From Trichobilharzia regenti (lineage: Eukaryota > Platyhelminthes > Trematoda > Strigeidida > Schistosomatidae): a stretch of DNA of 64,000 bases. The notes under the pieces were generated by a model, which saw nothing but the letters and a program-made list of their open reading frames with translations, made no database searches and was not told the origin of the DNA. Where the stretch lies: positions 69,936,887-70,000,886 of the forward strand of contig OX235262.1 of NCBI GenBank assembly GCA_944472135.2. Reading direction: 5' to 3'. The stretch's first letter is position 1, and every line of letters begins with the position of its first letter. Below, in pieces: positions 31,931 through 41,864 of the stretch. The translations under genes and the position numbers were made by a program.

Positions 31931-32329
31931 AAGTAAATTATAATCTTTCAAACAGTACTGTATGACAAGGATTGTTCTTAGTTGACACTAAAATACAATT
32001 AAACCCTATAACATGTTTATTTTTCATTGACGCTTTGTATAAACATTCTTTGCAAAACATACCTTTACAAAATTTGTCCATTCGACAATGTAAGCACTTT
32101 TCACAGACATTTGAATTTTAAAAAAAATGTTTGTTTAAAGTTTAGTTAGTTCTATGATTTATAACTTTTGCAATAAAACAATAATGTTTATTGAAACTTT
32201 CAACTTTTGATTATTGGACCTGACTAGACTGAAATGAATAGTTTTCGTTTGCACATCGGCTTCTGAAATGGATATTTTAGTGATGCTTTTGAAATTCAAT
32301 TCTATATCATGAAATACAGGTGATAACTA
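31931..32329. other. No recognisable gene
   Basis: Unassigned. Confidence 0.35.
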
Positions 32330-32530
32330 ACAGGCAAATTCTGGACTGACATTCCATCCTGTTTAGGACTCATCAACTGAGTACATTTGCATTCCATAAG
32401 TGTATAATATATCCGATTGACGATAAATTACAGGATACTAAAATGTTAACCACTAAGCTCTCAATGCAAATACAATACGGCTGATGAGATCTGAATGGGA
32501 TGAAATGAACACCAATATATTCTGTCAACT
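32330..32530. mobile_element. Old family A inverted pair
   Basis: Minus-strand relic at 32340-32400 (TTGATGAGTCCTAAACAGGA) and plus-strand relic at 32476-32520 (GGCTGATGAGATC, GATGAAATGAACACC). Cores and stems decayed. Confidence 0.5.
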
Positions 32531-33429
32531 GTTGAAAATTAATCATATTACATTCTAATTTATGATTTTCAGTGGGAGATATCGATTACTGGTCAGTTAG
32601 TTAGGTAGTTAGTAGCTAAGCAACTAAAATCAATCATTTCGTAAGAAATTTAAAAGTAATCGGATGCAGAGGCTATTTATTGCCATTTTTGTCAGAAAAT
32701 ATGTTTAATTGCTTTTGTTTATTTTCTCCTGCTGTTATTATTATTATTATGATCACTGTTACTGTTTCAACAGTACTACCTTGGTAAATAATCTCCACAC
32801 AGTTAAAAAGATGAATTCGTGTCCACCTATCAAAATATGGGACACATAGACGAGGATACACAAAGATTACGTAATCATAGCACGCCTATCTATCGTGATG
32901 ATGTTGACAGGCATGAGATGATAAATGATGATGGTATGGAGAAAGATAAATAGTAGATATGTGGGCAGGATTATGAATTGAAACAATAGGAGGTAAGGTG
33001 GATAGTTGATATGCGCGTATGTGAATATTTTGTCAGTTTTTTTCGTATGAGTGAAATTTAATGTGACTAGATCGAGTGTCTGTTGGGGAATGCACTGGAA
33101 TAAATATTGACTTGGTTATTAATTTCAGTGTATCTTAACGTTTATGACTTGGATCAGTGTTGATGGTTTGATGTAAAGTGTATGTCTGTTGGTTTCGACG
33201 CCTGTAATAGACTAAACCAAACAACAATTTTCATTTGAGAACCTGAAATGGTTTATTTAACAAAACAATATTGGATACCACATGTCTGATTTAACAACAG
33301 ACCACTTTAGGAGATAACTGAAATGAATAGCAATGGAACGAATTAGCAAAACACTAAACAAGATTCCCAGTTTAATTAACCTGGTTTTGTACGTAATATA
33401 TTTTATATCATCAGTATTATCTTATTCGG
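32531..33429. other. No recognisable gene
   Basis: Unassigned AT-rich DNA. Confidence 0.35.
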
Positions 33430-33600
33430 TTGATGTCGACTAACACTGGAATACAGAACACACGTTTTGTCCTATCTGAGATTCGTCATTTGGAGTGAGT
33501 GATCGTGTTTTCATTGAGACGAGAACCCAGCACCAACCATCTGAAATCTCAAAGAGGTATCCACTAGACTAACGAACTACAACAGCAGTAGACATCAGTT
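33430..33600 (-). mobile_element. Family A SINE with hammerhead relic
   Basis: Minus strand: GGGTTCTCGTCTCAATGA, then ATGACGAATCTCAGATAGGA, CAAAACGTGTG and TCTGTATTCCAGTG. Core and GAAA are altered. Confidence 0.6.
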
Positions 33601-33610
33601 GTTGCTTTTT

Positions 33611-33830
33611 TTTACTCCTTCACGTTCCAAGTGGAACATAAGACTTCAAGCTTTGAAGTCACAATAGGGAAGAAGGTGCCTTTTTCTTACAGGAAAGGGG
33701 TATTAGGCTCACGTTCAACCTTCTTTCTTTCCAGGGATTACTACTGGCTAGTAAACTGGATGAGGTTTAGGAGTGCGTCAGCTGGATCACCTGCATTCTA
33801 TCACTGAACCACCGACTCAGTTGTTACTTA
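33611..33830 (-). mobile_element. Diverged SINE family D1 copy
   Basis: Plus-strand start TCCTTCACGTTCCAAGTGGA marks its 3' end; the body (AAGGTTGAACGTGAGCC) and head relic (GGTGGTTCAGTGATAGAATG on minus) follow. Confidence 0.65.
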
Positions 33831-33884
33831 ATGAATTAATTTCATTGAAGTGAACTGCTTCAACGATGTCTGATCATGTAATCT

Positions 33885-34330
33885 GATGTCAGTTGGTGGA
33901 TAGTGACTAGCAGTGGAATCCAGGATGCGCATTTCATCCTAGTCGGGGCTCGTTATCTGGATGTACCTGCATTACCCAGTGAGTGATGGTGTTCCCACTG
34001 AGGCTCGAACCCAGTGTCCATAGTTTCAAACGACAAAGATCTATCACTTGGATCACTTGAGCCTCGAGAGCCGCCTCTTATGCAATAGGTCTAATTAACT
34101 ATTTAATTCACTTTAGATTTTCCAGTCGACTGATTGAACGGAATTGTTCTCGTGACCCAGTTGATCCAGTGGATAATGCTTTGGCGTCTGAAACTATGAG
34201 CACTAGGTTCGAGCCTTGGTGGGGACACCTTCACTCACTGGAAAATGCAGGTACATCAGGTTAATGAGTCCCAAATAGTACGAAATGAGCATCCTGGATT
34301 CCACTGCTAGTCATTGTCCAACAACTGACT
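33885..34330. mobile_element. Family A (Sm-alpha-like) inverted pair with outward hammerheads
   Basis: A minus-strand unit (33885-34070) and a plus-strand unit (34150-34330) face each other head to head across ~80 bp. Each has a tRNA-like head (GGGTTCGAGCCTCAGTGG on minus; AGGTTCGAGCCTTGGTGG on plus). Hammerhead positions: 33918-33962 (minus) has stem I ATCCAG/CTGGAT, GAAA, GCGC loop and ATC, but the core is ATAACGA; 34255-34299 (plus) has TTAATGA and a damaged stem II. Confidence 0.75.
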
Positions 34331-34879
34331 TCAAGATATCATTCTAACTGTTTGAAATCATTCATTGTCATAGAATAGAATCTGCAAAGTATTATTTTTG
34401 GTCAATAGGTACACCTTAGCTGAATACCGATCACACCAATTACTAGTGTTCACTAGACAAACTAAATTGATTTAAAAATTAAACTGCAGTCTCTTTCACA
34501 GTGTATATAAAGCTGATTATTTGTTCACTAAGACTGACGAAAGTTTAAGAAGTTGAATAATTCAGATCCCTTCACAGATGGTAAACTGCCTTCATTTTTA
34601 TTTTATCTATTCGAAAATAAACATAAGTTGATGGTTAATGAAATCCAAATAATTCTGCAAAAGAAGCTGTGAAAAATGTTGTTTTAATTTTTCCTTAAAT
34701 AATTTATAAAGAAGTTGTTTGCATTTGGAAACTACGGGAAGAAATAAAACTTTGTGCCATAGTTGATGATGAATTCAGATGTGCTTGTATTGACTGTTTA
34801 TTAGGCTGTTTGAGAAATTCTTGACCTTGTATCAATATTAGTTTCAGATCAGCTGACTAGAAATATTTTATTACTTAGT
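34331..34879. other. No recognisable gene
   Basis: Unassigned. Confidence 0.35.
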
Positions 34880-35500
34880 TTTATTATTGTTATTCCCTTG
34901 AGTTCCAAGTGGAATATAAAGCTTCGGCAGAACATCTCCATTTTCTCCTGTTCAATGAAGTCCTCTTCAGCAAGTCTTACGATTGCCCATAATCTCTTAT
35001 CTCCTGGTCAGATAATCCTTCATATCATCCTCCGACCCACATTTGACTCATCGTTTCCCATTCGAGTCCCACTTTAGTTATGGCCTGATGCGGGTTGTCA
35101 CTCAGCGGTCTTCTCTTCATCCGCATTTTCTACAACATATCTGTTGAGCAACAGGTTCTCGATGACATCGTCCAAGAGTTTCTTGTTGCTAATTATTCCT
35201 GGTTGGCCATCTGAACTTCGGTATAGAGTCAGCGAAGGCGGTTGTTAATTGAAGTCTGCAGCTTCCTGTTGGAAATGTTTTTTTTGTGACGAGCTGGAGA
35301 AGTTTCACACCCACATAAAAGCTTTAACTGACTTAGCGTAGCATATTTCCAAACTGATTTCTAAGTGACGTAGGTTTGCTTCACCTTCAAGATTCTGGTT
35401 TTGATATCCTTATCCGTGCTGTTGCCTGCAGTTGAGACGAAGCTGCCTAGAAAAGTGGAGTTTTATACTTTGCCCTTATCATTCATTCTACTGTCTATCA
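34880..35500 (-). mobile_element. RTE LINE 3' fragment
   Basis: Minus strand carries the C-terminal RTE region through the end AGCTTTATATTCCACTTGGA and AAGGGAATAACAATAATAA. Frames are broken throughout. Confidence 0.72.
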
Positions 35501-36049
35501 TAATCATTGTCCTATTCATCTTCAGGTTCTGAAGGAATTTAAGAAGAGAGTGAGAGAGAGTTTTCCTAAATCAATTCAACGAGCGCTGAACAATGTACCT
35601 TTTGGTGTCAACAGACATACTTCTTATCTTTCACTCTCTTCTCGACTTAGTTGTAAATTTGAGTTATTTTGGATTATTGAGTGGAATTCAACATGTAGAA
35701 TAGAAAAAATTATACATATTACTTAAAAAAGATTTCAGCATCCAGATATAATGGGAGAAAAACTGAGGTATATGTTTGTCACTCTAGGATTCAAAGTAAA
35801 TTGGTGACACATTCAAGGTGTCTCTACTCTGAATAACTGAAAACCATAGTTTAAGTGTAAAACAAATGAGTATCTGAATCTGCTGTGTGTTTGAAATCAG
35901 AAATTTACATCAACAGAATAATGATGATGATGTATGCCGAGTAATTCGTAACGGGAATACAAAATATAATTCCGTATTAATTTGTTTATTGGATATATCA
36001 TATGCAGTGAAACGATATCATTTACTGGATGGCGTTTCGGACAGAATTT
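35501..36049. other. No recognisable gene
   Basis: Unassigned. Confidence 0.35.
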
Positions 36050-36265
36050 ATGAGTAGAACTGTCTTGTTTTCAGTGGTTCAGTGGTAGAATTTTCGCCAT
36101 CTACAGACGTGGTTCAGGGCTCGATCCCAGACCGACTCACTCCTAAACCTCACTAAGCTGTTAGTAAGTCAGGTAAAGAGGGAAGCTTGGGATTGAGACT
36201 AGCAACTCCACCTAGTAAAAATAAAACCACTGCCTAATATTCCACTCAGAACGCGAAGGAATAAA
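36050..36265 (+). mobile_element. Diverged SINE family D1 copy
   Basis: Head GTGGTTCAGTGGTAGAATTT, B box GGGCTCGATCCCAG, body GTAAAGAGGGAAGCTTGGGA, end AATATTCCACTCAGAACGCG. Confidence 0.68.
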
Positions 36266-36304
36266 AATCACTAGCAGTTGATATCCCTTGAGAGAGAGGG
36301 TACT

Positions 36305-36480
36305 GTTGTGGTTCAGTAATCTGACAGGTAATGCTTCGGTGTTTAAAACGATGCATCATGGCGTTGTATCTTTGTGGAAATACGATCACTCACTGGGGAT
36401 GAAGATACATACAGGTGATCAGTTCCAAATAGGATGAAACGGGCCTTCTGCATTTCAGTGATGGTCACCATCACGACATC
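36305..36480 (+). mobile_element. Family A SINE with hammerhead relic
   Basis: Head TTGTGGTTCAGTAATCTGAC and GGCGTTGTATCTTTGTGG; ribozyme position GGTGATCAGTTCCAAATAGG, GATGAAACGGGCCTTCTGC. Core C3 and G8 mutated. Confidence 0.62.
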
Positions 36481-36584
36481 CTGTCGACACTGAAGTGAAG
36501 GATCTTCGAAGAACTTAAGTACAAAGTGGTTTCTCGAACATATTGAAGGAAAAATTTAAAGGTAATGAACTCCACAGAGTGGAT

Positions 36585-36770
36585 TTGGTATTAGATGGCT
36601 GGAGGCAATCGGCAGGAAGCCTTGGACCTAGGTTTCGTGCTAGTTGGCACTCATCAGCAAGGCGTATCTGCAACCTTGAAGGAACTCATTTCCCTTCTGA
36701 GATTCGAACCCGTATCACGCGGTGCTGCAGTCAGAAACCTTACCACTGAGCTCCAACCGTCTAATACCAA
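36585..36770 (-). mobile_element. Family C ribozyme SINE, 186-bp unit with terminal inverted repeats
   Basis: Minus strand from 36770: TTGGTATTAGACGGTTGGAG, A box GAGCTCAGTGG (36753-36743), B box within GGGTTCGAATCTC (around 36710-36701), a 37-base linker, a complete hammerhead (36663-36619), then CTCCAGCCATCTAATACCAA. The first and last 20 bases are complementary at 18 of 20 positions, so the RNA could close into a terminal stem enclosing the tRNA-like part and the ribozyme. No clear target duplication. It is paired head to head with the plus-strand unit at 36935-37075. Confidence 0.8.
36619..36663 (-). ncRNA. Hammerhead ribozyme, complete core
   Basis: Minus strand: stem I GCCTTG (36663-36658) with CAAGGC (36624-36619), 6 bp perfect; core CTGATGA (36657-36651); stem II GTGC/GCAC with loop CAACTA (36650-36637); GAAA (36636-36633); stem III A-U and C-G with loop CTAG; GTC triplet, cut expected after 36625. 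No deviation from the hammerhead consensus. Confidence 0.92.
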
Positions 36771-36934
36771 CAATTCACAGTGCACCGTAATGGCGAGCCA
36801 CCTAGCATGGTGGCCACACTGCAAGCTTGACTAACAGAATTCAGTCTGTAGTGAAGATAGGACTAGACACATTACACTAGTTACCGACTAGTGTGCAATC
36901 AAAAATATCCAATACAGTCCTACAGGAGGTCAAT

Positions 36935-37075
36935 CGCGAGCCTGAATAGCTCAGTGGTAATGTCTCTGACTGCAGCAATGGGTGACACGGGTTTGAATCT
37001 CAGAAGGGACATGAGTTGCAGATACACCTTGCTGATGAGTGCCAACTAACACGAAACCCGGGTCCAGGGAAAGAT
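36935..37075 (+). mobile_element. Family C ribozyme SINE, second unit
   Basis: A box TAGCTCAGTGG (36947-36957), a perfect tRNA match, B box GGTTTGAATCT (36990-37000), then linker and hammerhead (37027-37069). The tail after the ribozyme differs from the 36.6 kb unit and lacks the TTGGTATTAG terminus. Confidence 0.78.
37027..37069 (+). ncRNA. Hammerhead ribozyme, complete core
   Basis: Stem I CCTTG (37027-37031) with CAGGG (37065-37069), 5 pairs including one U-G; core CTGATGA (37032-37038); stem II GTG/CAC (3 bp) with loop CCAACTAA; GAAA (37053-37056); stem III A-U, C-G with loop CCGG; GTC ending at 37064. Stem II is one pair shorter than in the minus-strand partner. Confidence 0.88.
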
Positions 37076-37089
37076 CATTTTGTTGAACG

Positions 37090-37887
37090 TCAGATTCAGA
37101 GGTGATATTGTTACAGAAAATTTCTGAGTAAAACATTCTTTACTGCTAATTTTCAGATAGTTTTTTCTCTCGAGAAACTTTATTAACAAATTATAAGCAA
37201 AAGGCTAACCAACTGAGTCACAGCGATACTCACAAGCCAGTTTTCCTGCTTTCTGGGGACGAATACATCGGTTCTACAAAGAGTCCACTTGTAAAACGCT
37301 GTCAAGCACATTTATTGCCCTGTCTACTGTAAGGAGTAGAAAACTTTATAAGTGCATAGTATTCACTTCTCTCTATAAGACGTCCTTCTGTATGACTTTT
37401 AAGGATTCTATCAATCGATTGAAACTAAGCTCAAACAGAGTATCTGGATACATCTGAAAGCCTATAAAGACTACCTTTGACTCACAGCCTCATAAATCTC
37501 ATATTATATGAGTCTAATTCGCAATTTACACAGTTCAAGGTGAGATTCCATTACAGTTTCCTTTGAAAATTGTAATTATTCAGGTCACAGTGCGTGTGAT
37601 CTGCTTGATACGGTGAATAGTGCTAAGAAACCAAGCATAAATGCATACCACTGTTGAACTGGGCGCCAAAGGAGTAAAATGGACATCTGATGTTTATATC
37701 AATTCGATCTAATGTGAGTGGCATACAACTAAGCATCCAAATCAATCAGCTGTATGGTTTTTTATACACCCGTAATATATGCTGTACCTGAAAGAGAATA
37801 TCTGTTACACCATCTGTCATATTGAAGGTGTTCTTCAAGTTGGTATTGTTTAGATGCAGAGGTTGGAATGAAAGTCGTGTCTAAAGT
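37090..37887. other. No recognisable gene
   Basis: Unassigned. Confidence 0.35.
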
Positions 37888-37901
37888 AATGACGAAGGTT
37901 T
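37888..37901. repeat. Left target duplication of SINE D1 (14 bp)
   Basis: AATGACGAAGGTTT, repeated at 38137-38150. Confidence 0.85.
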
Positions 37902-38136
37902 TTTTCTTACCTTCACGTTCCAAGTGGAACATAGGGTTTCAAGCTAGAAGGCTGGAAGTTTCTGTAGCAGTGTTTATTCTCACGGGATGGGGTTGCTAGC
38001 CACATGCCCAACATTTCCTCTTTACCAGTCTTATTACTGGCTTATTGAGGTAAAGGAGTACGTCTGTGGCCGGGGATTGAACCCCGGACCGTGTGCATGG
38101 TCGGCGAGCGTCCTAACCGCTATGCCACCGACGCAC
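37902..38136 (-). mobile_element. SINE family D1, full length with target duplication
   Basis: Minus strand: A box GGCATAGCGGTTAGGACG, B box GGGGTTCAATCCCCGG, body and 3' end CTATGTTCCACTTGGAACG with A-rich tail. A 14-bp duplication shows LINE-type target-primed insertion. One of the best-preserved D1 copies. Confidence 0.9.
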
Positions 38137-38150
38137 AATGACGAAGGTTT
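38137..38150. repeat. Right target duplication of SINE D1
   Basis: Exact copy of 37888-37901. Confidence 0.85.
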
Positions 38151-38549
38151 ACCTTCTTAAATTTAACTAAGAAATTATATCCGACACTTGGAGATTTCTC
38201 ATGTTACTGATAACTTTCTTCCTCGTTTTACAATTTTTGCCCTTTGACTATTAGAAACATCCTAATTCTCATGAAACATAATAGGAATAACTTCCTTTTT
38301 GGGGAGGACACTTCTCGAGGATTTAAAGGTAATCGGTCAAATCATTTATGTTTTGATATAACACTGGAACGTGAATACTATTTTGGAGTATACTTGGCTA
38401 AAAAATTACTTACTTTATCAAAACAGCGAACTACCATGATATTTATATTTTAACAAGGATCTGTAAGTTCCTACTTAGTTGATATCCTATCATCTTCATG
38501 ATACATAAATGTTTACTCAGCCTGAAGCTACAGAACGAAGCTGCTTGGG
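38151..38549. other. No recognisable gene
   Basis: A 69-codon frame at 38244 shows no known features. Confidence 0.35.
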
Positions 38550-38825
38550 AATTTATGACCAGGTGTGAGGACAAATACTAGCCGTTGATGTTAGCTGACA
38601 ATGGCTGTAAAAATCACGAACTGATAGAAGTTTGAATCCATGAGAAATTAGTCAACGATCACACCTCGGGAAATAAAGGTCCTGGATTCTGATGAAGAGT
38701 CCCACGCGGAACGAAATACCTGTTGATTACTCCTTGGTTTCTAGTGGTTTTCTAACTGATACCAATCCAAAGCCAATCACGAGACCAATCGAATCCCCAC
38801 AAACTAATACTCGAAAGCTAACCTA
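38550..38825 (+). mobile_element. SINE family B monomer, degenerate hammerhead
   Basis: Keeps GTGTGAGGACAAATACTAGC at the 5' side, TTCTGATGAAGAGTCCCACG, GAACGAAATACCTG and the tail TGGTTTTCTAACTGATACCA to ACTAATACTCGAAAG. Stem I and stem III are lost. Confidence 0.65.
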
Positions 38826-39337
38826 ATTTTCTATGATATTATATTTCCAACTGGGCAAATTACTCATATGACTACTTAGTATTAGTTACACAGTTCCAGG
38901 TGACTATTTAAAAAAGGCTAATCGAGGAAGCAGATGGGAGGAAATGGCTAGATTTATTTCTCCTCCCCGCTGTCACTATTATTGCTAGTATACCCTTTCA
39001 AAAGCATTACCAGCTTGTTACCTTGACAAGTAATTTCACCGAGCTTGACAAGACAAACCCTAATGTCCACATGTCAAAACAGAGATCATGTGGACTAGGA
39101 TACGCAATGATTACGCAATCATCACACATATGTCTGTTATGAGGATGATGTTGGTGGGAATAGGATAATAAGTGATCATGACATGCGGAAAGACAAATGG
39201 TATTTTTATACTAAATAATATATGAACCGAAATATAATGAAATGTGTGTTGATGTATGAGATAGATTGTGAGTGTAACTCACTTAGAAAGTGAATCTTAT
39301 TTTGGTTGACCAAATCGGTCAGAAAACGGGACTTTTC

Positions 39338-39776
39338 AAGTGTTGGTTTGTAAGGATTTGATTAGTTACAGGATTTCATCATGAGCTGATATTAGTTAGA
39401 GAACCATCGGAAAACGTGGGAGTACTGGACAACTGCCTCGTCCCAGTTTTGGACTCTTCCTCCCACCGGGATTCGAACCCAGGAGCTTCTGATTACAAGG
39501 CGAGCTCGTAGGCCATTAAGCCACTGGGACCCAATCCAGTGGCCAGCCAATGAATTCCAACTTCTGTCCCTAGCCAATGTCTTCGGCGGGTATCTGTCCT
39601 CACACCCGACCTGCTGCACCCTACTGGTCATGACTTCTCGCTAGAACTCCAATCAAATCAAAATCCCGGTGGGTGAGTACTGCTGAATAGTCCCAAACTA
39701 GGACGCAACAGCTATCCAGTACTCCCAAGTTTTCCAATGGTTCTCTAACTAATGTCAGCTCATAATGAAATCCTGT
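39338..39776. mobile_element. Palindromic SINE family B (inverted pair)
   Basis: Same layout and termini as the 25.6 kb unit: left TTTTCAAGTGTTGGTTTGTA, right end ATGAAATCCTG. The minus-strand ribozyme (39424-39465) has lost the 5' stem I strand and GAAA; the tRNA-like head (B box near 39468-39480, A box near 39519) is preserved; the plus-strand ribozyme is at 39677-39722. No exact target duplication found. Confidence 0.78.
39677..39722 (+). ncRNA. Hammerhead ribozyme relic
   Basis: Stem I GTACTG/CAGTAC and stem II GTCC/GGAC intact, core CTGAATA (G8 lost), GCAA in place of GAAA, triplet ATC. Inactive by two core changes. Confidence 0.7.
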
Positions 39777-39794
39777 AATGGCACTTTTGTTTCC

Positions 39795-40033
39795 ATGGTT
39801 TTTATTCCTATACTTCCCCAGTAGAACATAGGGCTTCATCCTTTGCACCTTAAATTTTCAATAATAGTGGTGTTCTTTTTTATAGGGGGTGGAATACTAG
39901 CCTCACGCCTAACCTTCCCTCTTTACCCAGGTTACTGTCAGCTAAGCGAGGTACAGAAGTACGTCGGCCGGGGATTGATCCCCGAACCACAAGCACGGTT
40001 GACAAGTAATTTATCAGATAACGACTGACGCAT
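39795..40033 (-). mobile_element. Diverged SINE family D1 copy
   Basis: Recognisable by GGGGATTGATCCCCGAACC, the CTTCCCTCTTTACCCAGG complement and AGTAGAACATAGGGCTTC. Faces the D1 copy at 40343 head to head. Confidence 0.65.
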
Positions 40034-40342
40034 TGACTAACATAAGGTATACTTTTATACTAGTTGAACATTATGTCACCTTTCTTGCCTATTGTAAAAA
40101 TGTAGTAGGATTTTTCTTTTACTCATTTTTCGTGGTTTAAATAAGAATGGAAGTTTATTTAAGTAATAGCACGTTCTCCTTGAACAGCAGAATTAAAAAG
40201 ACAGAATGGCACTAAATGAATATTAGGTTAACAATTTATTGACTTTTCCTGAAATTACTATTTCTTCTGTCCAGTGATAGTGAACTTGAGATGTCATCAT
40301 CAGTTTCATGATTATATCTATTATTATTACACCAATTTAGAC

Positions 40343-40567
40343 GACGGTGGCATAGCGGTTAGGACGCTCGCCGACCATGCACATAGTCCGGGGTTCGATC
40401 CCCGGCCACAAACGCACTCCTTTACCTCAATAAGCCAGTAGTAAGACTGGTAAAGAGGAAAGGTTGAGCGTGAGGCTAGCAACCCCATCCCGTAAGAATA
40501 AACACTGCTACAGAAACTTCAAGCCTTCTAGCTTGAAGCCCTATGTTCCACTGGGGAACGTGAAGGA
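40343..40567 (+). mobile_element. SINE family D1, well preserved
   Basis: A box GTGGCATAGCGGTTAGGAC, B box GGGGTTCGATCCCCGG (perfect T-arm palindrome), CACTCCTTTACCTC, AAAGAGGAAAGGTTGAGCGT, end CTATGTTCCACTGGGGAACG and A-rich tail. The internal promoter looks intact. Confidence 0.88.
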
Positions 40568-40603
40568 AAAAAAATTTAAACGACAAAACTTATAAAGCGA
40601 TAC

Positions 40604-40790
40604 GGAGGCACAGTGGTTAGGACTCTCACCGACCACGCATATGGTCCGGGGTTCGAGCCCACGCCGACGCACACCTGATATCTATGGTCGACCTGCGAAA
40701 TTTGGGCTACCGATATCCATGCTGAAAATTCCATACTTGTACCAAAAATACAATGTGGAATCAAGCTGTAGTCAAAATAAAATAAAAATT
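40604..40790 (+). mobile_element. SINE family D2, well preserved
   Basis: Head GGAGGCACAGTGGTTAGGAC, B box GGGGTTCGAGCCCACGCC, then the D2-specific tail CACCTGATATCTATGGTCGA, ATTCCATACTTGTACCAAAA and TGTGGAATCAAGCTGTA. Almost identical to the 44.7 kb copy, so D2 amplified recently. Confidence 0.88.
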
Positions 40791-40797
40791 CACCTAA

Positions 40798-41200
40798 GTT
40801 TCAAGTCTTGGGTCATAAAGGTATGATTGGTTTCAGGTGTAATTATGAGGTAGAATCGGTTAGAAACCATTTGAAAACCAGGGAGTAATGGAAAGCCATT
40901 TTGGATTCTTCAGTATCGCTGACTCATGACCCTATGAGAGACTGAGCCTAGAATTTCCAGGCTAGGAGTCAAAGCCACTGACCATCGTACCAATGTAACG
41001 CAGGAGTTAGAATTCGTGAGTGACTGGAATGCCTTTCACTGGCTGAATAATCAACACCTTGGACTCGCAGACTGAAGTTGGTAGGGGGATTCGATTACCA
41101 TTGAGGTTATGGGTTCATGCTGATAAAGAGTCCCGAAGTGGGATGAAACAGAACTGTCTAGAACTCTCCAATCCTCTAATCGATGCCATTTCGCCATCAA
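40798..41200. mobile_element. Old palindromic SINE family B
   Basis: Left end TTTCAAGTCTTGGGTCATAA, TGATTGGTTTCAGG; minus-strand ribozyme relic near 40885-40925; plus-strand relic at 41112-41160 (ATGCTGATAAAGAGTCCCGA, GATGAAACAGAACTGTC). Cores changed on both. Confidence 0.62.
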
Positions 41201-41204
41201 ATTT

Positions 41205-41864
41205 GTTTTAGTTTCAATGAATCAAATAACGAAGTTATCAATGAGTAGACTTATAATTTAATTTATCATATTGACTTGACTGTGCACTTAACTCCACATG
41301 ACCGACTGTACTTTATAATTGTATTACACGTTATGTTATGGTGAATGTTTTCTTATCTGTGATTAGTCAGTGTATAGCGCATATTAGTCGCTTAACAGAC
41401 CAAACGATAGAAAAGTATCTTTGTAATTGTTATCTAAATATTTTTTTTCCAACCACTTTGGAAATGCGTAGATATTTATTTACAAGCACATATACAAAAA
41501 ATTTATGTCAAATACACATAAGCTGATAATTTATTCGATGTTGGTTACAAGATGACTTTTGTTTTCTATCGATCAGGTGTATGATATAATTACGAAATTA
41601 AGTTAAGCGAAACTTGTATGCCCTGTAGTGCTCTATAATTCGACACCTGATATTAAGAGTCAAATATCAGTAGGCTGTAAACCCAAACTTCTTGCTTGCT
41701 GAACTGAAACGACTGAGATGATGCTAAAACGGTCCACCTGAATCGTAGTGCGAACTCAAGTCTGAGTGAGAATAAAAGATATCACAAGGCTGTTGTTGTG
41801 CATAGTAATAGAACAACAGTGCGATGATATTCCAGCTATATGTGGAGTGTGAGACAATATGATT
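41205..41864. other. No recognisable gene
   Basis: Unassigned. Confidence 0.35.

Noticed and set aside
33905..34315. Active Sm-alpha hammerheads
   Set aside because: Both copies have mutated CUGANGA cores (ATAACGA and TTAATGA), so they are relics.
36543..37136. Open frames of 60-80 codons across the family C pair
   Set aside because: They read through tRNA-like and ribozyme segments; the non-coding explanation is far stronger.
40343..40416. Possible genuine tRNA gene
   Set aside because: A and B boxes are good, but the acceptor arms do not pair and the sequence runs into a conserved SINE body repeated many times.
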